A stretch of 64,000 bases of DNA from JBQKLI01 sp012798975 (GTDB lineage: Bacteria > Bacillota > Clostridia > Tissierellales > Peptoniphilaceae): contig NZ_JBQKLI010000002.1 of the NCBI RefSeq assembly GCF_052116305.1, positions 1 through 64,000 on the forward strand, read 5' to 3'. The translations under genes were made by a program, and so were the position numbers. Below, piece by piece: positions 42,769 to 50,571 of this stretch. Positions within the stretch are counted from its first letter, which is position 1. Every line of letters begins with the position of its first letter. The notes beneath the pieces were generated by a model. The model ran no database searches. It was not told the DNA's origin and was given only the letters and a program-made list of their open reading frames with translations.

Positions 42769-43605
42769 TTATAATGCTTGTGCGTGATAAGAGCTGCGGA
42801 CAAAAGGACCTGAAGCTACATGTTTAAACCCTAGTTCATAAGCTCTTGCTTTGTATTCGTCAAATTCTTCTGGAGTTACATATCTTTGTACTTCAAAATG
42901 CTCTTTCGTAGGCTGGAGATATTGTCCTATCGTTACCATATCGCAATCAACAGAACGAAGATCTTCTAATGTCTCAAACACTTCTTCTTTTGTTTCTCCC
43001 AGCCCTACCATAAAGCCAGACTTAGTTACTAATCCGCTTTCTTTGGCCTGCTTTAAGACATCAAGACTTCTTTCATAATCCCCCTGAGGGCGGACGGTTT
43101 TAAAAATAGATCTTACCGCTTCGATATTATGATTAAGAACTTCCGGTTTTTCTACAAATATAATATCAAGAAGTTCCTTTTTAGCATGAAGGTCTGGTAT
43201 AAGCACCTCTACCGTTACTTCGCTGTTAAGCTTACGAATCTCACGAATCACTTCCGCAAATTGATTTGCTCCTTCATCTTCAAGATCATCTCGTGTTACA
43301 GAAGTCACTACAGCATGCTTTAGTTTTAAACGGTCTACAGCTGTGGCTAAATTTCTTGGCTCTTTCGGATCTACTTCCTCTGGACGGGCGCATGTTACAT
43401 TACAGTATTTGCAGTTTCTTGTACAATTTGCGCCTAATATCATAAATGTGGATGTTTTTCTTTCGTAACACTCCATTTTGTTTGGACAGTTTGCTTCCAC
43501 ACAGACTGTATTTAAATTCAAGTCGGATAAAAGATCTTCTACCGCCATAAACTTTCCGCTTCCGCGTACTTTAATTTTCATCCACTCCGGTTTCTTTAAA
43601 ACCAT
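42769..43605 (-). CDS. lipA: Lipoyl synthase
   Basis: A 278-residue radical SAM enzyme inserting two sulfurs into octanoyl-protein. Auxiliary-cluster cysteines are in NTVCVEANCPNKMECYERKT (about 33-52), the radical SAM motif is CTRNCKYCNV (about 62-71), and the C-terminal Arg-Ser-Ser motif FVRSSYHA is present. It follows lplA by two bases: one operon for attaching and completing lipoate, probably for a glycine cleavage or 2-oxoacid dehydrogenase system elsewhere. Confidence 0.97.
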   Translation of the reverse strand: MVLKKPEWMKIKVRGSGKFMAVEDLLSDLNLNTVCVEANCPNKMECYERKTSTFMILGANCTRNCKYCNVTCARPEEVDPKEPRNLATAVDRLKLKHAVVTSVTRDDLEDEGANQFAEVIREIRKLNSEVTVEVLIPDLHAKKELLDIIFVEKPEVLNHNIEAVRSIFKTVRPQGDYERSLDVLKQAKESGLVTKSGFMVGLGETKEEVFETLEDLRSVDCDMVTIGQYLQPTKEHFEVQRYVTPEEFDEYKARAYELGFKHVASGPFVRSSYHAQAL

Positions 43606-43607
43606 AT

Positions 43608-44585
43608 TTATACCTCACCTTCCTGAAATAAGTCATTAATAATATCTTCTTTCTGAGCCCCTTGAATATAATCGTTTATATCTATTTGACTCAATACATT
43701 TGTGATTTCTTTGATTTCAAAGAGCTGTCCTCTTAAAAGGTCTTCCAAGCCGCTGATATTTTTCCTGCCGAAAAAATCGCCGTTGATTTTTATCTCTTTA
43801 ATTCTTCCTTTAGACACATTGATTCCGTATTCCACAAGGCCAAAGGGATGTTTTTCAATAATATCAACTGAAAACTTTGGATTTTGTCCAAAATTCCATT
43901 CTTTCGACTCAAAGCGCTCCTTTTGAATCTTTAAAACCTGTTCTTCAATATCTTTTGGATCGTATCTTTCTATAATACCATATTCTTTGCAGATTTCTTC
44001 TTCTAATACATCCATAAATTCCTGAATCGTTTTATCTGTATATTCTTTTAAAAACCCTACTCTCGATTTTACTGAAGAAACATTTTTTCCTTCAAACTTT
44101 TTCTTATTCGGCGTTAGACAATTCTGAAGATTATACATATCTACACTAAAAAGAATCGTTCCATGATGAAGAACACGATTGCCTTGATGATATTGGGCAT
44201 TTCCAGAAAATTTTCTTCCATCGATAACCATATCATTTCTGCCTGTAAATTCTGCATTAATATTCAGTTTTTTTAAAGCATTGATAATCGGAGCTGCAAA
44301 ATATTTAAAGGAGTCCCCTTCTTGCTCTCTTGTTATGAAGGTATACTGCATATTCTCAAGATCTGTATAGATCGTACCGCCTCCGGAAAGCCTTCTAACG
44401 ATGTGGATTCCTTTATCATTGCAGTACTCGATATCTACTTCCTTATATACATTTTGATTGCGCCCCACAAGAACGGTAGGTTCATTTTGCCATAATATAA
44501 AAACATCTTCGCCAGTACTCAGCAAGTACTCTTCAAGGGCATGGTTGTATGCCGGATTTTTTGATTTATTTTCAACTAGGATCAT
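43608..44585 (-). CDS. lplA: Lipoate-protein ligase A
   Basis: A 325-residue ligase that activates free lipoate (or octanoate) with ATP and attaches it to lipoyl domains. Family motifs: NPAYNHALEEYLL, PTVLVGRNQNVYKEVD, HIVRRLSGGGTIYTD, the GRNDMVIDGRKFSGNAQYHQ block with the catalytic Lys, and HHGTILFSVD; the C-terminal accessory domain is present (about 240-325). Operon with lipA. GAAAGGAAGTAGCT precedes the ATG. Confidence 0.96.
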   Translation of the reverse strand: MILVENKSKNPAYNHALEEYLLSTGEDVFILWQNEPTVLVGRNQNVYKEVDIEYCNDKGIHIVRRLSGGGTIYTDLENMQYTFITREQEGDSFKYFAAPIINALKKLNINAEFTGRNDMVIDGRKFSGNAQYHQGNRVLHHGTILFSVDMYNLQNCLTPNKKKFEGKNVSSVKSRVGFLKEYTDKTIQEFMDVLEEEICKEYGIIERYDPKDIEEQVLKIQKERFESKEWNFGQNPKFSVDIIEKHPFGLVEYGINVSKGRIKEIKINGDFFGRKNISGLEDLLRGQLFEIKEITNVLSQIDINDYIQGAQKEDIINDLFQEGEV

Positions 44586-44678
44586 AATAGCTACTTCCTT
44601 TCAATAGAATACTGCAATCGGAAAAGGATTACAGCCTCATTCTATTTTACACAGCTTTTCAAAAGCTTTCAACTTTTA

Positions 44679-45383
44679 CTATAGATTGGACGCAAAATAT
44701 TTATAAATATCTTTGAATTTTAAATTATCTTGAATAAGCTCTGGATGAAACTGCACTCCTAGAATAAACTGATCCTCATTTTTATATTCTACCGCTTCGA
44801 TAATCCCGTCACCTGCACGTGCCGTAGCTTTTAAATCTCCTGCCAGTTTTCGTATCGCTTGATGATGATAGCTGTTGACTAATGTTTTCCTGCCAAAGAT
44901 CTTCTCCATATGGCTGCCTTCTTCCATATAGATATTATGATAGTAGGCAATTTTTTTATCTTCTCGGAAACTATGAACCATTACATCTTCTTTCTGTTCA
45001 TAAATATCCTGATAAAGATCCCCGCCTAGATACACATTTAGAAGCTGCATCCCTCTGCAGATTGCAAGGATAGGCACTTTTCTTTCCATCGCTCTCTTGA
45101 GAATATTCATTTCTACAATGTCTCTTCTTGGATTTGTATCCCAAAGATAGCGCTGAGGATCTTCCCCATATAGATGAGGAGAGATATCAGACCCTCCTAT
45201 TAGCAAAATACCATCTACAAGATTGAGATAGTGATTTACTTTTTCCATCTCTTCAATCTGAGGGAAAACTATGGGAACGGCCCCTGCCCTTTCAATCATT
45301 TCTGAAAAAGCTGTATTAATACTTTGATATTTTAATCCGCAGATAATATCCGACCAGCATAAAATTCCTATAAACTTACTCAT
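44679..45383 (-). CDS. Gamma-glutamyl-gamma-aminobutyrate hydrolase-like peptidase C26 (copy B)
   Basis: A 234-residue class-I glutamine amidotransferase-fold hydrolase. The nucleophile elbow is ILAICRGMQLLNVYLGG (Cys about 99), and His/Glu are in GVQFHPEL (about 214-219). This family cleaves gamma-glutamyl bonds, as PuuD does in putrescine breakdown. It overlaps the paralogue upstream by eight bases. The two proteins share fold and motifs but differ clearly in sequence, so this is an old duplication. No polyamine genes adjoin; substrate unknown. Confidence 0.88.
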   Translation of the reverse strand: MSKFIGILCWSDIICGLKYQSINTAFSEMIERAGAVPIVFPQIEEMEKVNHYLNLVDGILLIGGSDISPHLYGEDPQRYLWDTNPRRDIVEMNILKRAMERKVPILAICRGMQLLNVYLGGDLYQDIYEQKEDVMVHSFREDKKIAYYHNIYMEEGSHMEKIFGRKTLVNSYHHQAIRKLAGDLKATARAGDGIIEAVEYKNEDQFILGVQFHPELIQDNLKFKDIYKYFASNL

Positions 45384-46089
45384 GATATTTCTTCACCTCT
45401 TCGAAAAAATCATTGAAAATTCTTTTTGCCCCATCTCCCGTCATCTGTTCCGGATGGAACTGTACACCATGAAGGTATCCCTCTCCTTTGTACTCTATAG
45501 ATTCTATTAACTGATCGTCGGCATAGGAGGTGGCTATAAGATCTCTGCCAAGATCCTTAATCCCTTGATGATGAATGGAATTTACAATCGGCCTTTCCCC
45601 TAAACATCGTCTTGCAATGCTTCCTTCTTTCGTTGTGATAAAATGTTTGGTTTCTTTTATTTCTCTATTTCGATGATGAATCACCGCCGCATCTTCCAAG
45701 GAAAGATGCTGATGAAGAGTTCCCCCGAAATAGACATTTATAATCTGAAGCCCTCTGCAGATCCCTAAAATGGGTATCTTTCTCTCTAAAGACTTTTCAA
45801 TTAGTTTTAATTCAAACTGGTCTCTCGTAAGATGAAAATCAAGACTTTCAAGGGTTGGATTTTCTCCATAAGTTAACGGAGATACATCGATGCCGCCTTG
45901 AATCACAACCCCGTCAATTCGGTCTAAAATATCATCCATCCAATCCGTACATTCTAATATGGGAAATAATATAGGTGCAAATCCATTAACATTAAGTGCA
46001 TTCAGATAGGTTTCCCTTACTGTTAATATTGGACTGAATTCACCTTCCATGACCGATCCTGATATACCAATGGTCTTCACATTATTCAC
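45376..46089 (-). CDS. Gamma-glutamyl-gamma-aminobutyrate hydrolase-like peptidase C26 (copy A)
   Basis: A 237-residue class-I amidotransferase-fold hydrolase with nucleophile ILGICRGLQIINVYFGG (Cys about 103) and GVQFHPEQM (His/Glu). It lies between a PPC-domain gene (eight-base overlap) and a second C26 gene (eight-base overlap), forming a three-gene coupled operon. The family hydrolyses gamma-glutamyl amides. Two active-looking copies in tandem suggest a heteromeric enzyme or two related substrates. Confidence 0.88.
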   Translation of the reverse strand: MNNVKTIGISGSVMEGEFSPILTVRETYLNALNVNGFAPILFPILECTDWMDDILDRIDGVVIQGGIDVSPLTYGENPTLESLDFHLTRDQFELKLIEKSLERKIPILGICRGLQIINVYFGGTLHQHLSLEDAAVIHHRNREIKETKHFITTKEGSIARRCLGERPIVNSIHHQGIKDLGRDLIATSYADDQLIESIEYKGEGYLHGVQFHPEQMTGDGAKRIFNDFFEEVKKYHE

Positions 46090-46510
46090 CTCGAAATTCC
46101 ATGAGGTTCAATCCGATTTCTTCGCTAAAATCACGATCCACTTCCACATCCACTGCTTGGATAAAAATCTCTCCTGTTGCTGAAATAACCGCAGAATTTA
46201 AATGCCCTCCATGGAGATTTAAATCTTCATCGGAAAAAGCCATATGGAAATGCCCATAAGGTTCCCTTTTCATATGGCTGAAATTCCCAGAAAGAGATAC
46301 AATTTCTAAATGTCCTTCAAATTGTTTTGAAAAATATTCTTTGTTATCTGTATTAAAGTATCCTATTTCAATTTCCCCGCAAGCTCCGATACCCGAAACG
46401 ATACCTGTCTTTATTTTTTCTTCTTCGCAAATATTTATAATACTTTCTACAAGCTCTTCACCCTTCTCCAAACGAATAATAAGAGTGTCGCCTTTTCTAG
46501 TCTTAAACAT
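46082..46510 (-). CDS. PPC-domain (DUF296-like) protein
   Basis: A 142-residue single-domain protein of the plant-and-prokaryote-conserved family. LIIRLEKGEELVESIINICEE is at the start, then SGIGA, and a conserved His cluster YGHFHMAFSDEDLNLHGGHL (about 84-104) that binds metal in relatives. Function of bacterial stand-alone PPC proteins is not known. Start of an operon with the two C26 hydrolases; AAAGGAGGATACT precedes the ATG. Coupling suggests a shared pathway. Confidence 0.85.
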   Translation of the reverse strand: MFKTRKGDTLIIRLEKGEELVESIINICEEEKIKTGIVSGIGACGEIEIGYFNTDNKEYFSKQFEGHLEIVSLSGNFSHMKREPYGHFHMAFSDEDLNLHGGHLNSAVISATGEIFIQAVDVEVDRDFSEEIGLNLMEFRGE

Positions 46511-46569
46511 AGTATCCTCCTTTACTGAACAATATCAGTATTTTAGTATATCATATTTCAAGGCTCTCT

Positions 46570-47067
46570 TTAGCTTCTAAAGCTCTTTTTATCATTTAAT
46601 TCCAGCATATTTACAAAAGATTTGTTTTTCGTTAAAACTTTAAATAAGGGAACACCGATAATCGTTACGATAATAAACTGGGAGAGCATAATCTGCCCTG
46701 TTACAACGAAAAAATTCAACGGTTCGCTGCTCATTAAGGCAATCTGCACACCCACTAGAATATTCGTAATCGCAGGCATTAAAGAAGCCAGCCAAATATT
46801 TTTCATCCGGCTCATAATTACTGCTGCTAGAAAACTTGCAAAAGATCCGACAATAATATCCACAATTCCAAAAGGACTGGCGATATTCGCTAGAATACAC
46901 CCGACTGTAATTCCCCAGATATATTCCTTATTGTAAAAAGGCAGAAGGGTCATTACTTCTGATACCCGAAACTGCAGAGGACCGTAAGATATCCCCGATA
47001 AAACAATCGTTAAAACCATATAAATCGCTGCTACAGCAGCCTGTCTTGCTAAAAACCTTGTATTCAT
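46570..47067 (-). CDS. queT: QueT-family queuosine-precursor transporter
   Basis: A 165-residue membrane protein with about five hydrophobic segments. RQAAVAAIYMVLTIVLSGIS, LQFRVSEVMTLLPFYNKEYI and the GCILANI.SPFGIVDIIVGS block are typical of QueT, an ECF substrate-binding (S) component for preQ1 or related bases. It would pair with a shared EcfA-EcfT module elsewhere. Its leader is a preQ1-I-like riboswitch, which supports the substrate. TGAGGAGGAATT precedes the ATG. Confidence 0.92.
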   Translation of the reverse strand: MNTRFLARQAAVAAIYMVLTIVLSGISYGPLQFRVSEVMTLLPFYNKEYIWGITVGCILANIASPFGIVDIIVGSFASFLAAVIMSRMKNIWLASLMPAITNILVGVQIALMSSEPLNFFVVTGQIMLSQFIIVTIIGVPLFKVLTKNKSFVNMLELNDKKSFRS

Positions 47068-47080
47068 AATTCCTCCTCAT

Positions 47081-47147
47081 AAAAAAAGCCGCATCAAAAT
47101 GACGCAGCCATCCTGATTTTTAAAGTGGGTTCCAAGAAAACACTTCT
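47081..47147 (-). promoter_or_regulatory. PreQ1-I-like riboswitch with terminator, upstream of queT
   Basis: On the minus strand a compact aptamer (47111-47147) has P1 AAGTG/CACTT, a 13-nt loop ending GGAACC, and an A-rich tail TTTAAAAATCAGG. The tail's CAGG can pair with CTTG in the loop to give the pseudoknot of class I preQ1 aptamers. It is followed at once by a terminator (GCTGCGTCA/TGATGCGGC, 47088-47108, then seven T). Location before queT supports the call. Predicted effect: preQ1 binding stops transcription. Confidence 0.8.
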
Positions 47148-47172
47148 ATTCCTATCCTATTATGACTTAAAA

Positions 47173-47355
47173 CTATTGATCCTTCCACCTTTTTATACTT
47201 CTGTATACTGCTATAATCTCTATTATAAGCCATAAACCTAATAATATCTTAATCGGAAGAGCTAAATTTGTAATAACAATCGCCGCTGTCAGCGCTAGGA
47301 CTAGTGTTGCGTCCGTTATCAATCTTATCAATAATTCGTTCTGAAGTTTCATCAT
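47173..47355 (-). CDS. Small membrane protein
   Basis: A 60-residue protein with two hydrophobic segments (about 8-28 and 32-50) and a basic C-terminus (YRSIKRWKDQ). The start ATG directly abuts the stop of the hydroxyacid dehydrogenase gene, with GGAGAATAG as ribosome-binding site, so it is co-translated with it. I recognise no family; it may be a real small gene given the SD and amino-acid composition. Confidence 0.6.
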   Translation of the reverse strand: MMKLQNELLIRLITDATLVLALTAAIVITNLALPIKILLGLWLIIEIIAVYRSIKRWKDQ

Positions 47356-48294
47356 CTATTCTCCTACTCTATTCTGAGGACTACCTTCGAGAAAAGCTTT
47401 TAAGTTTTCATAACTGATATTTATAATTCGTTCCCTCGCCTCTTTCGCCACCCAGGCTATATGAGGGGTGATTAAGAGATTTTGAGCATCAAGAAGAGGA
47501 TTTCTCTTCTCAATAGGTTCTTTTGAAACAACATCAACAGCAGCTCCCTTTATCTTTCCTTCATTTAGAGCCTGTTTTAAATCTTCTTCCTCTACAAGAC
47601 CGCCTCTGGCAACATTGATAAAATAGGCTTCCTTTTTCATTCGATCAAAGAATTCTTTGTTTGCAAATCTTTTATTCTCTTCTGTCAGATTGCAGTGAAG
47701 AGTTACAATATCCGACTGCGTAAGAAGCTCTTCTAAAGAAACTTCTCTTTCTGAGTTTTCTATCCCATTATTAACTAAAACCTTCATTTTAAAGGCCTTG
47801 GCAAGCTCGCAAACCCTCTTTCCAATTCTCCCATAGCCGATGATGCCTAAAGTTTTCCCTTGTAATTCAAAGGGATTATTCAGCCAAAAGCAGTACCCGC
47901 TTTCCTCGTTCCATCTGCCTTCTCTAATAGCTGTATCATGTTTATCAAACTCATGGCTTAACTGAAGAATAAGCCCGAAGGTATATTCTGCCACAATATC
48001 TGTTCCATATTCCGGACAATTGCTGATAACAATATTTCCTTTTCTACAGGCCTCTACATCGATTACATCGTAGCCTGTTCCTGTTACTCCGATATACCGA
48101 ATCTTTGGACAGCTTTTTAAGAAGGCTTCATCTATCCTCGTCTTATTGATCAATACAGCATCTGCATCTTCGCAGGCTTTCAAAGCTTCAGGTTCGTTAT
48201 CTTGAAAAACTTCGACTTCGCCAAACTCCTCAAACTTTTTCCAAGATAAATCTCCAGGATTTACAAATTTCGAATCTGTTACAACTATTTTCAT
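47356..48294 (-). CDS. D-isomer-specific 2-hydroxyacid dehydrogenase
   Basis: A 312-residue NAD(P)-dependent enzyme of the SerA/HprA/LdhA superfamily. The Rossmann motif is GIIGYGRIGKRVCELA (about 148-163), the catalytic Arg is in NVARGGLVEEEDL (about 226), and Glu and His follow, the His in LLITPHIAWVAKEA. It resembles the glycerate/hydroxypyruvate dehydrogenase branch more than phosphoglycerate dehydrogenase (no ACT domain). Precise substrate is uncertain. Confidence 0.88.
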   Translation of the reverse strand: MKIVVTDSKFVNPGDLSWKKFEEFGEVEVFQDNEPEALKACEDADAVLINKTRIDEAFLKSCPKIRYIGVTGTGYDVIDVEACRKGNIVISNCPEYGTDIVAEYTFGLILQLSHEFDKHDTAIREGRWNEESGYCFWLNNPFELQGKTLGIIGYGRIGKRVCELAKAFKMKVLVNNGIENSEREVSLEELLTQSDIVTLHCNLTEENKRFANKEFFDRMKKEAYFINVARGGLVEEEDLKQALNEGKIKGAAVDVVSKEPIEKRNPLLDAQNLLITPHIAWVAKEARERIINISYENLKAFLEGSPQNRVGE

Positions 48295-48491
48295 TCCGCT
48301 CTCCCTACTGATCTGTTTCAGTGTTATACATCGTTTTATTATGCTTTAAAACTTTCACCCTAGCCTCTATAGGACTAAAATCTCTTATAAAATTGTTTTT
48401 ATTTTATATTTTCTAGAAACCAAAACCGTTCTCGAAATCTCGTTGTTGATTTTAACAGCTGTTTTTATTGTAACACGAGGATAAAAATAAT

Positions 48492-48522
48492 AAAAAGCAG
48501 CCTATTCTAGTGAACAGACTGC
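48492..48522 (-). terminator. Terminator of the iron-sulfur flavoprotein-like gene
   Basis: Stem GCAGTCTG/TAGGCTGC (8 bp with wobbles) followed on the minus strand by TTTTTATT. Confidence 0.75.
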
Positions 48523-48536
48523 ACTGGTTTGAAGTA

Positions 48537-49169
48537 TTATTTGCTCAAGGAAACACCCATATTGAAAGCATTTTCTAAATCGATAGGAAATTTCTCTTCA
48601 TGAACATCCTTCTTCACCTCTTCGTTAAAGCCGCTCATATCAAACTTCGTATAATCCTTTACTTGGAGGGTGTTAAACACCGGATATAAAGAAACATCGC
48701 CGTTTAGCATACGAAATTCATTCGCATAATCTTCGAACTCTTTCTTGTACAACTGCTCATAAAACTTTTCTGTTGCGTTCATCGTCAAAAACATTCCAAC
48801 ATCTACTTTCCCTTTAAAATAGCTGCTGTAATCATCATAGGAAAGGGATGTAAAGTGCAGCCTCTCCATAAAAGCAAAATATTGACTTGTAGGTCTCCCT
48901 AAATAGATGGGACTGCCTATAAAAAGAACATCTGAGGAAAAGACCTTGTCGATAACAGGGGAAAGATCGTCTTTCCAATAACAGCGGCATCTTTCAACAT
49001 CTTTTCTTTTGCACAGCATGCAGCTTCTGCATCCAGTAAAGTTCAAACCATACAGATCGATATACTCGACTTCTGCACCGGCAGATTCTGCTCCTTTCAG
49101 TGCTGATTTAAGTAATTTTGCAGTATTCCAGTTTTTACGCGGACTGCAATTTAACGCAAGTACCTTCAT
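48537..49169 (-). CDS. Flavodoxin-like iron-sulfur flavoprotein / NADPH-dependent FMN reductase family
   Basis: A 210-residue flavodoxin-fold protein. MKVLALNCSPRKNWNTAKLL is the FMN phosphate-binding start, and IGSPIYLGRPTSQYFAF is the second flavin loop. Residues 47-61 hold Cys-x2-Cys-x2-Cys-x7-Cys (GCRSCMLCKRKDVERC), the compact [4Fe-4S] motif of iron-sulfur flavoproteins, common in anaerobes. Role may be electron transfer or oxygen/radical defence; partners are not nearby. Monocistronic. Confidence 0.85.
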   Translation of the reverse strand: MKVLALNCSPRKNWNTAKLLKSALKGAESAGAEVEYIDLYGLNFTGCRSCMLCKRKDVERCRCYWKDDLSPVIDKVFSSDVLFIGSPIYLGRPTSQYFAFMERLHFTSLSYDDYSSYFKGKVDVGMFLTMNATEKFYEQLYKKEFEDYANEFRMLNGDVSLYPVFNTLQVKDYTKFDMSGFNEEVKKDVHEEKFPIDLENAFNMGVSLSK

Positions 49170-49345
49170 CTATACAACTCCTTTTATTATAAAAATTATT
49201 TATTATGTTAAGATAAATCAGCTGCTTTTTACGGCTCAATATCATTTCCTTCAATCCAAGGTTTTGGAAAATCCCCTATAAAAACAAAAATATTTATTCA
49301 CCGAATCCTAACAATAGGTTTTTCTAACTGACTTTAACCTGATCA

Positions 49346-49857
49346 CTATAACTCAAAAAACATATCCGCTTTTTCTTTTTTCTCATAGTGCCATTTTGCC
49401 TTTTTCCCACTGGGATCAGGGTACCCTATTTGCATGAACGCAACCATTTCGCACTCTTTCATTTCCGGAAAATACTCTTTTTGTTTTTCAGTGTCGAATG
49501 ATGACACCCAGACACATCCTAATCCCAGATCCGCCGCCGCATACCATACAGATGTTGCCGCGATACTAGCATCAACGATTCCCATATCTTTTTGGTCGCT
49601 TTCTCTTATCCAAGCTTCTCCTGGAACAAAACCTATCGCAATAGATAGGGGTGCATTATAATGAAATTTTGTAATTTCCTTCAACTTGTCTAACTTTTCA
49701 TCGCTTTGAACCACCCAGACACGTATCGGCTGATGATTCTCTGCACTTGGTGCCAGGTGTATGATATCAATCAGCGCTTCAATTTTCTCATCTTCGACTT
49801 TTTTCTCTAAAACTTTCTGCAGGAATATCTTTCCTCTGCCAATTTACTAAATTCCAT
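49346..49857 (-). pseudogene. Nitroreductase family protein, broken by a one-base frameshift
   Basis: From the ATG at 49857 (GGAGGG upstream) the frame reads MEFSKLAEERYSCRKF, then hits TAG at 49807-49809. One base out of frame the protein continues LEKKVEDEKIEALIDIIHLA and runs intact to 49346, with the nitroreductase features (RYSCRKF, APSAENHQP, DASIAATSVWYAAADLGLG). Restoring five T instead of four at 49809-49812 repairs it (about 170 residues). Either a true frameshift, a phase-variable tract or a sequencing error. Family: FMN-dependent NAD(P)H nitroreductases. It faces an HxlR regulator that likely controls it. Confidence 0.88.
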
Positions 49858-49899
49858 TTTACCCTCCATATAATAAGTATTCCATAGTACTATAAAACG

Positions 49900-49957
49900 T
49901 TGACTTCTCGCTTAATTGCAACTAGAGTTAGTATATCAAGTAGAAACAAATAGACAA
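49900..49957. promoter_or_regulatory. Overlapping divergent promoters of hxlR and the nitroreductase
   Basis: Plus strand: TTGACT (49900-49905), 17 bp, TAGAGT (49923-49928) toward the HxlR gene. Minus strand: TTGTCT (49952-49957), 16 bp, TATACT (49930-49935) toward the nitroreductase. The -10 elements nearly touch, so one regulator bound here could control both. A nearby imperfect dyad AGTATTCCATAGTACT (49876-49891) is a possible HxlR site. Confidence 0.5.
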
Positions 49958-50003
49958 GTACGCACATTTTTGTTTCTTTAAATTATATGAAGGGAAAATA
50001 ACC

Positions 50004-50378
50004 ATGGCGAAAAAGAAACTCGTTTTTGAAAATCCATATGAAGAAAAATGCCCTATCCTTTATGCGATGTCGTTGATAGGGGGCAAGTGGAAAATTCCCA
50101 TACTATGGCATCTAGCACATTACAAAATACTTCATTATAATGAGCTAAAGCGGCATTTAAATGGTATATCAAACACTGTGCTTACACGATGTCTCCAGGA
50201 GTTAGAACAAAATTATATCATTATCCGAAAATCCAAAGGTTCAGTCCCTCCCTCAGTTACATATGAACTTACTGACTCGGGAAAAGAACTAATCCCTGCA
50301 TTAATTGATCTTTACAACTGGGGCGATATTCATCAATATAAGCTAGTACCCTTAAATAAAGATCAGGCAGAGATATAA
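50004..50378 (+). CDS. HxlR-family transcriptional regulator
   Basis: A 124-residue winged-helix regulator: CPILYAMSLIGGKWKIPILW (Cys15 and GGKW are family marks), then LHYNELKRHLNGISNTVLTRCLQELE and YELTDSGKEL. HxlR proteins often respond to aldehydes, quinones or oxidants through the N-terminal Cys. Divergently placed from the broken nitroreductase, its probable target. SD is AAGGGAAAATAACC. Confidence 0.93.
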   Translation: MAKKKLVFENPYEEKCPILYAMSLIGGKWKIPILWHLAHYKILHYNELKRHLNGISNTVLTRCLQELEQNYIIIRKSKGSVPPSVTYELTDSGKELIPALIDLYNWGDIHQYKLVPLNKDQAEI

Positions 50379-50571
50379 ACCAATCATAGCAGCAGATAAA
50401 ATTTGAGGTGGATACAATACATTTCTATCCTTTCCTGTGTTCTTCATTTATATAATGGAGAATTTCACTTTTACCCCCCTCTATCGGGAATCATTATTTT
50501 CATTTAAGAATTTCAGTACATGTGTTCCTATGCAGCCGGAAGACTATATCCTGGATAATATGCTTATACTA

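Noticed and set aside
44640..44678. AGCTTTT/AAAAGCT palindrome after the C26 operon as a terminator
   Set aside because: Loop too small and no T run after it on the minus strand.
46640..46900. 86-codon ORF on the minus strand inside queT
   Set aside because: Out of frame with queT, no ribosome-binding site; shadow of a real gene.
50379..50571. Possible gene remnant between hxlR and comM
   Set aside because: A 64-codon plus-strand frame exists but has no SD and runs into comM antisense; no family resemblance.
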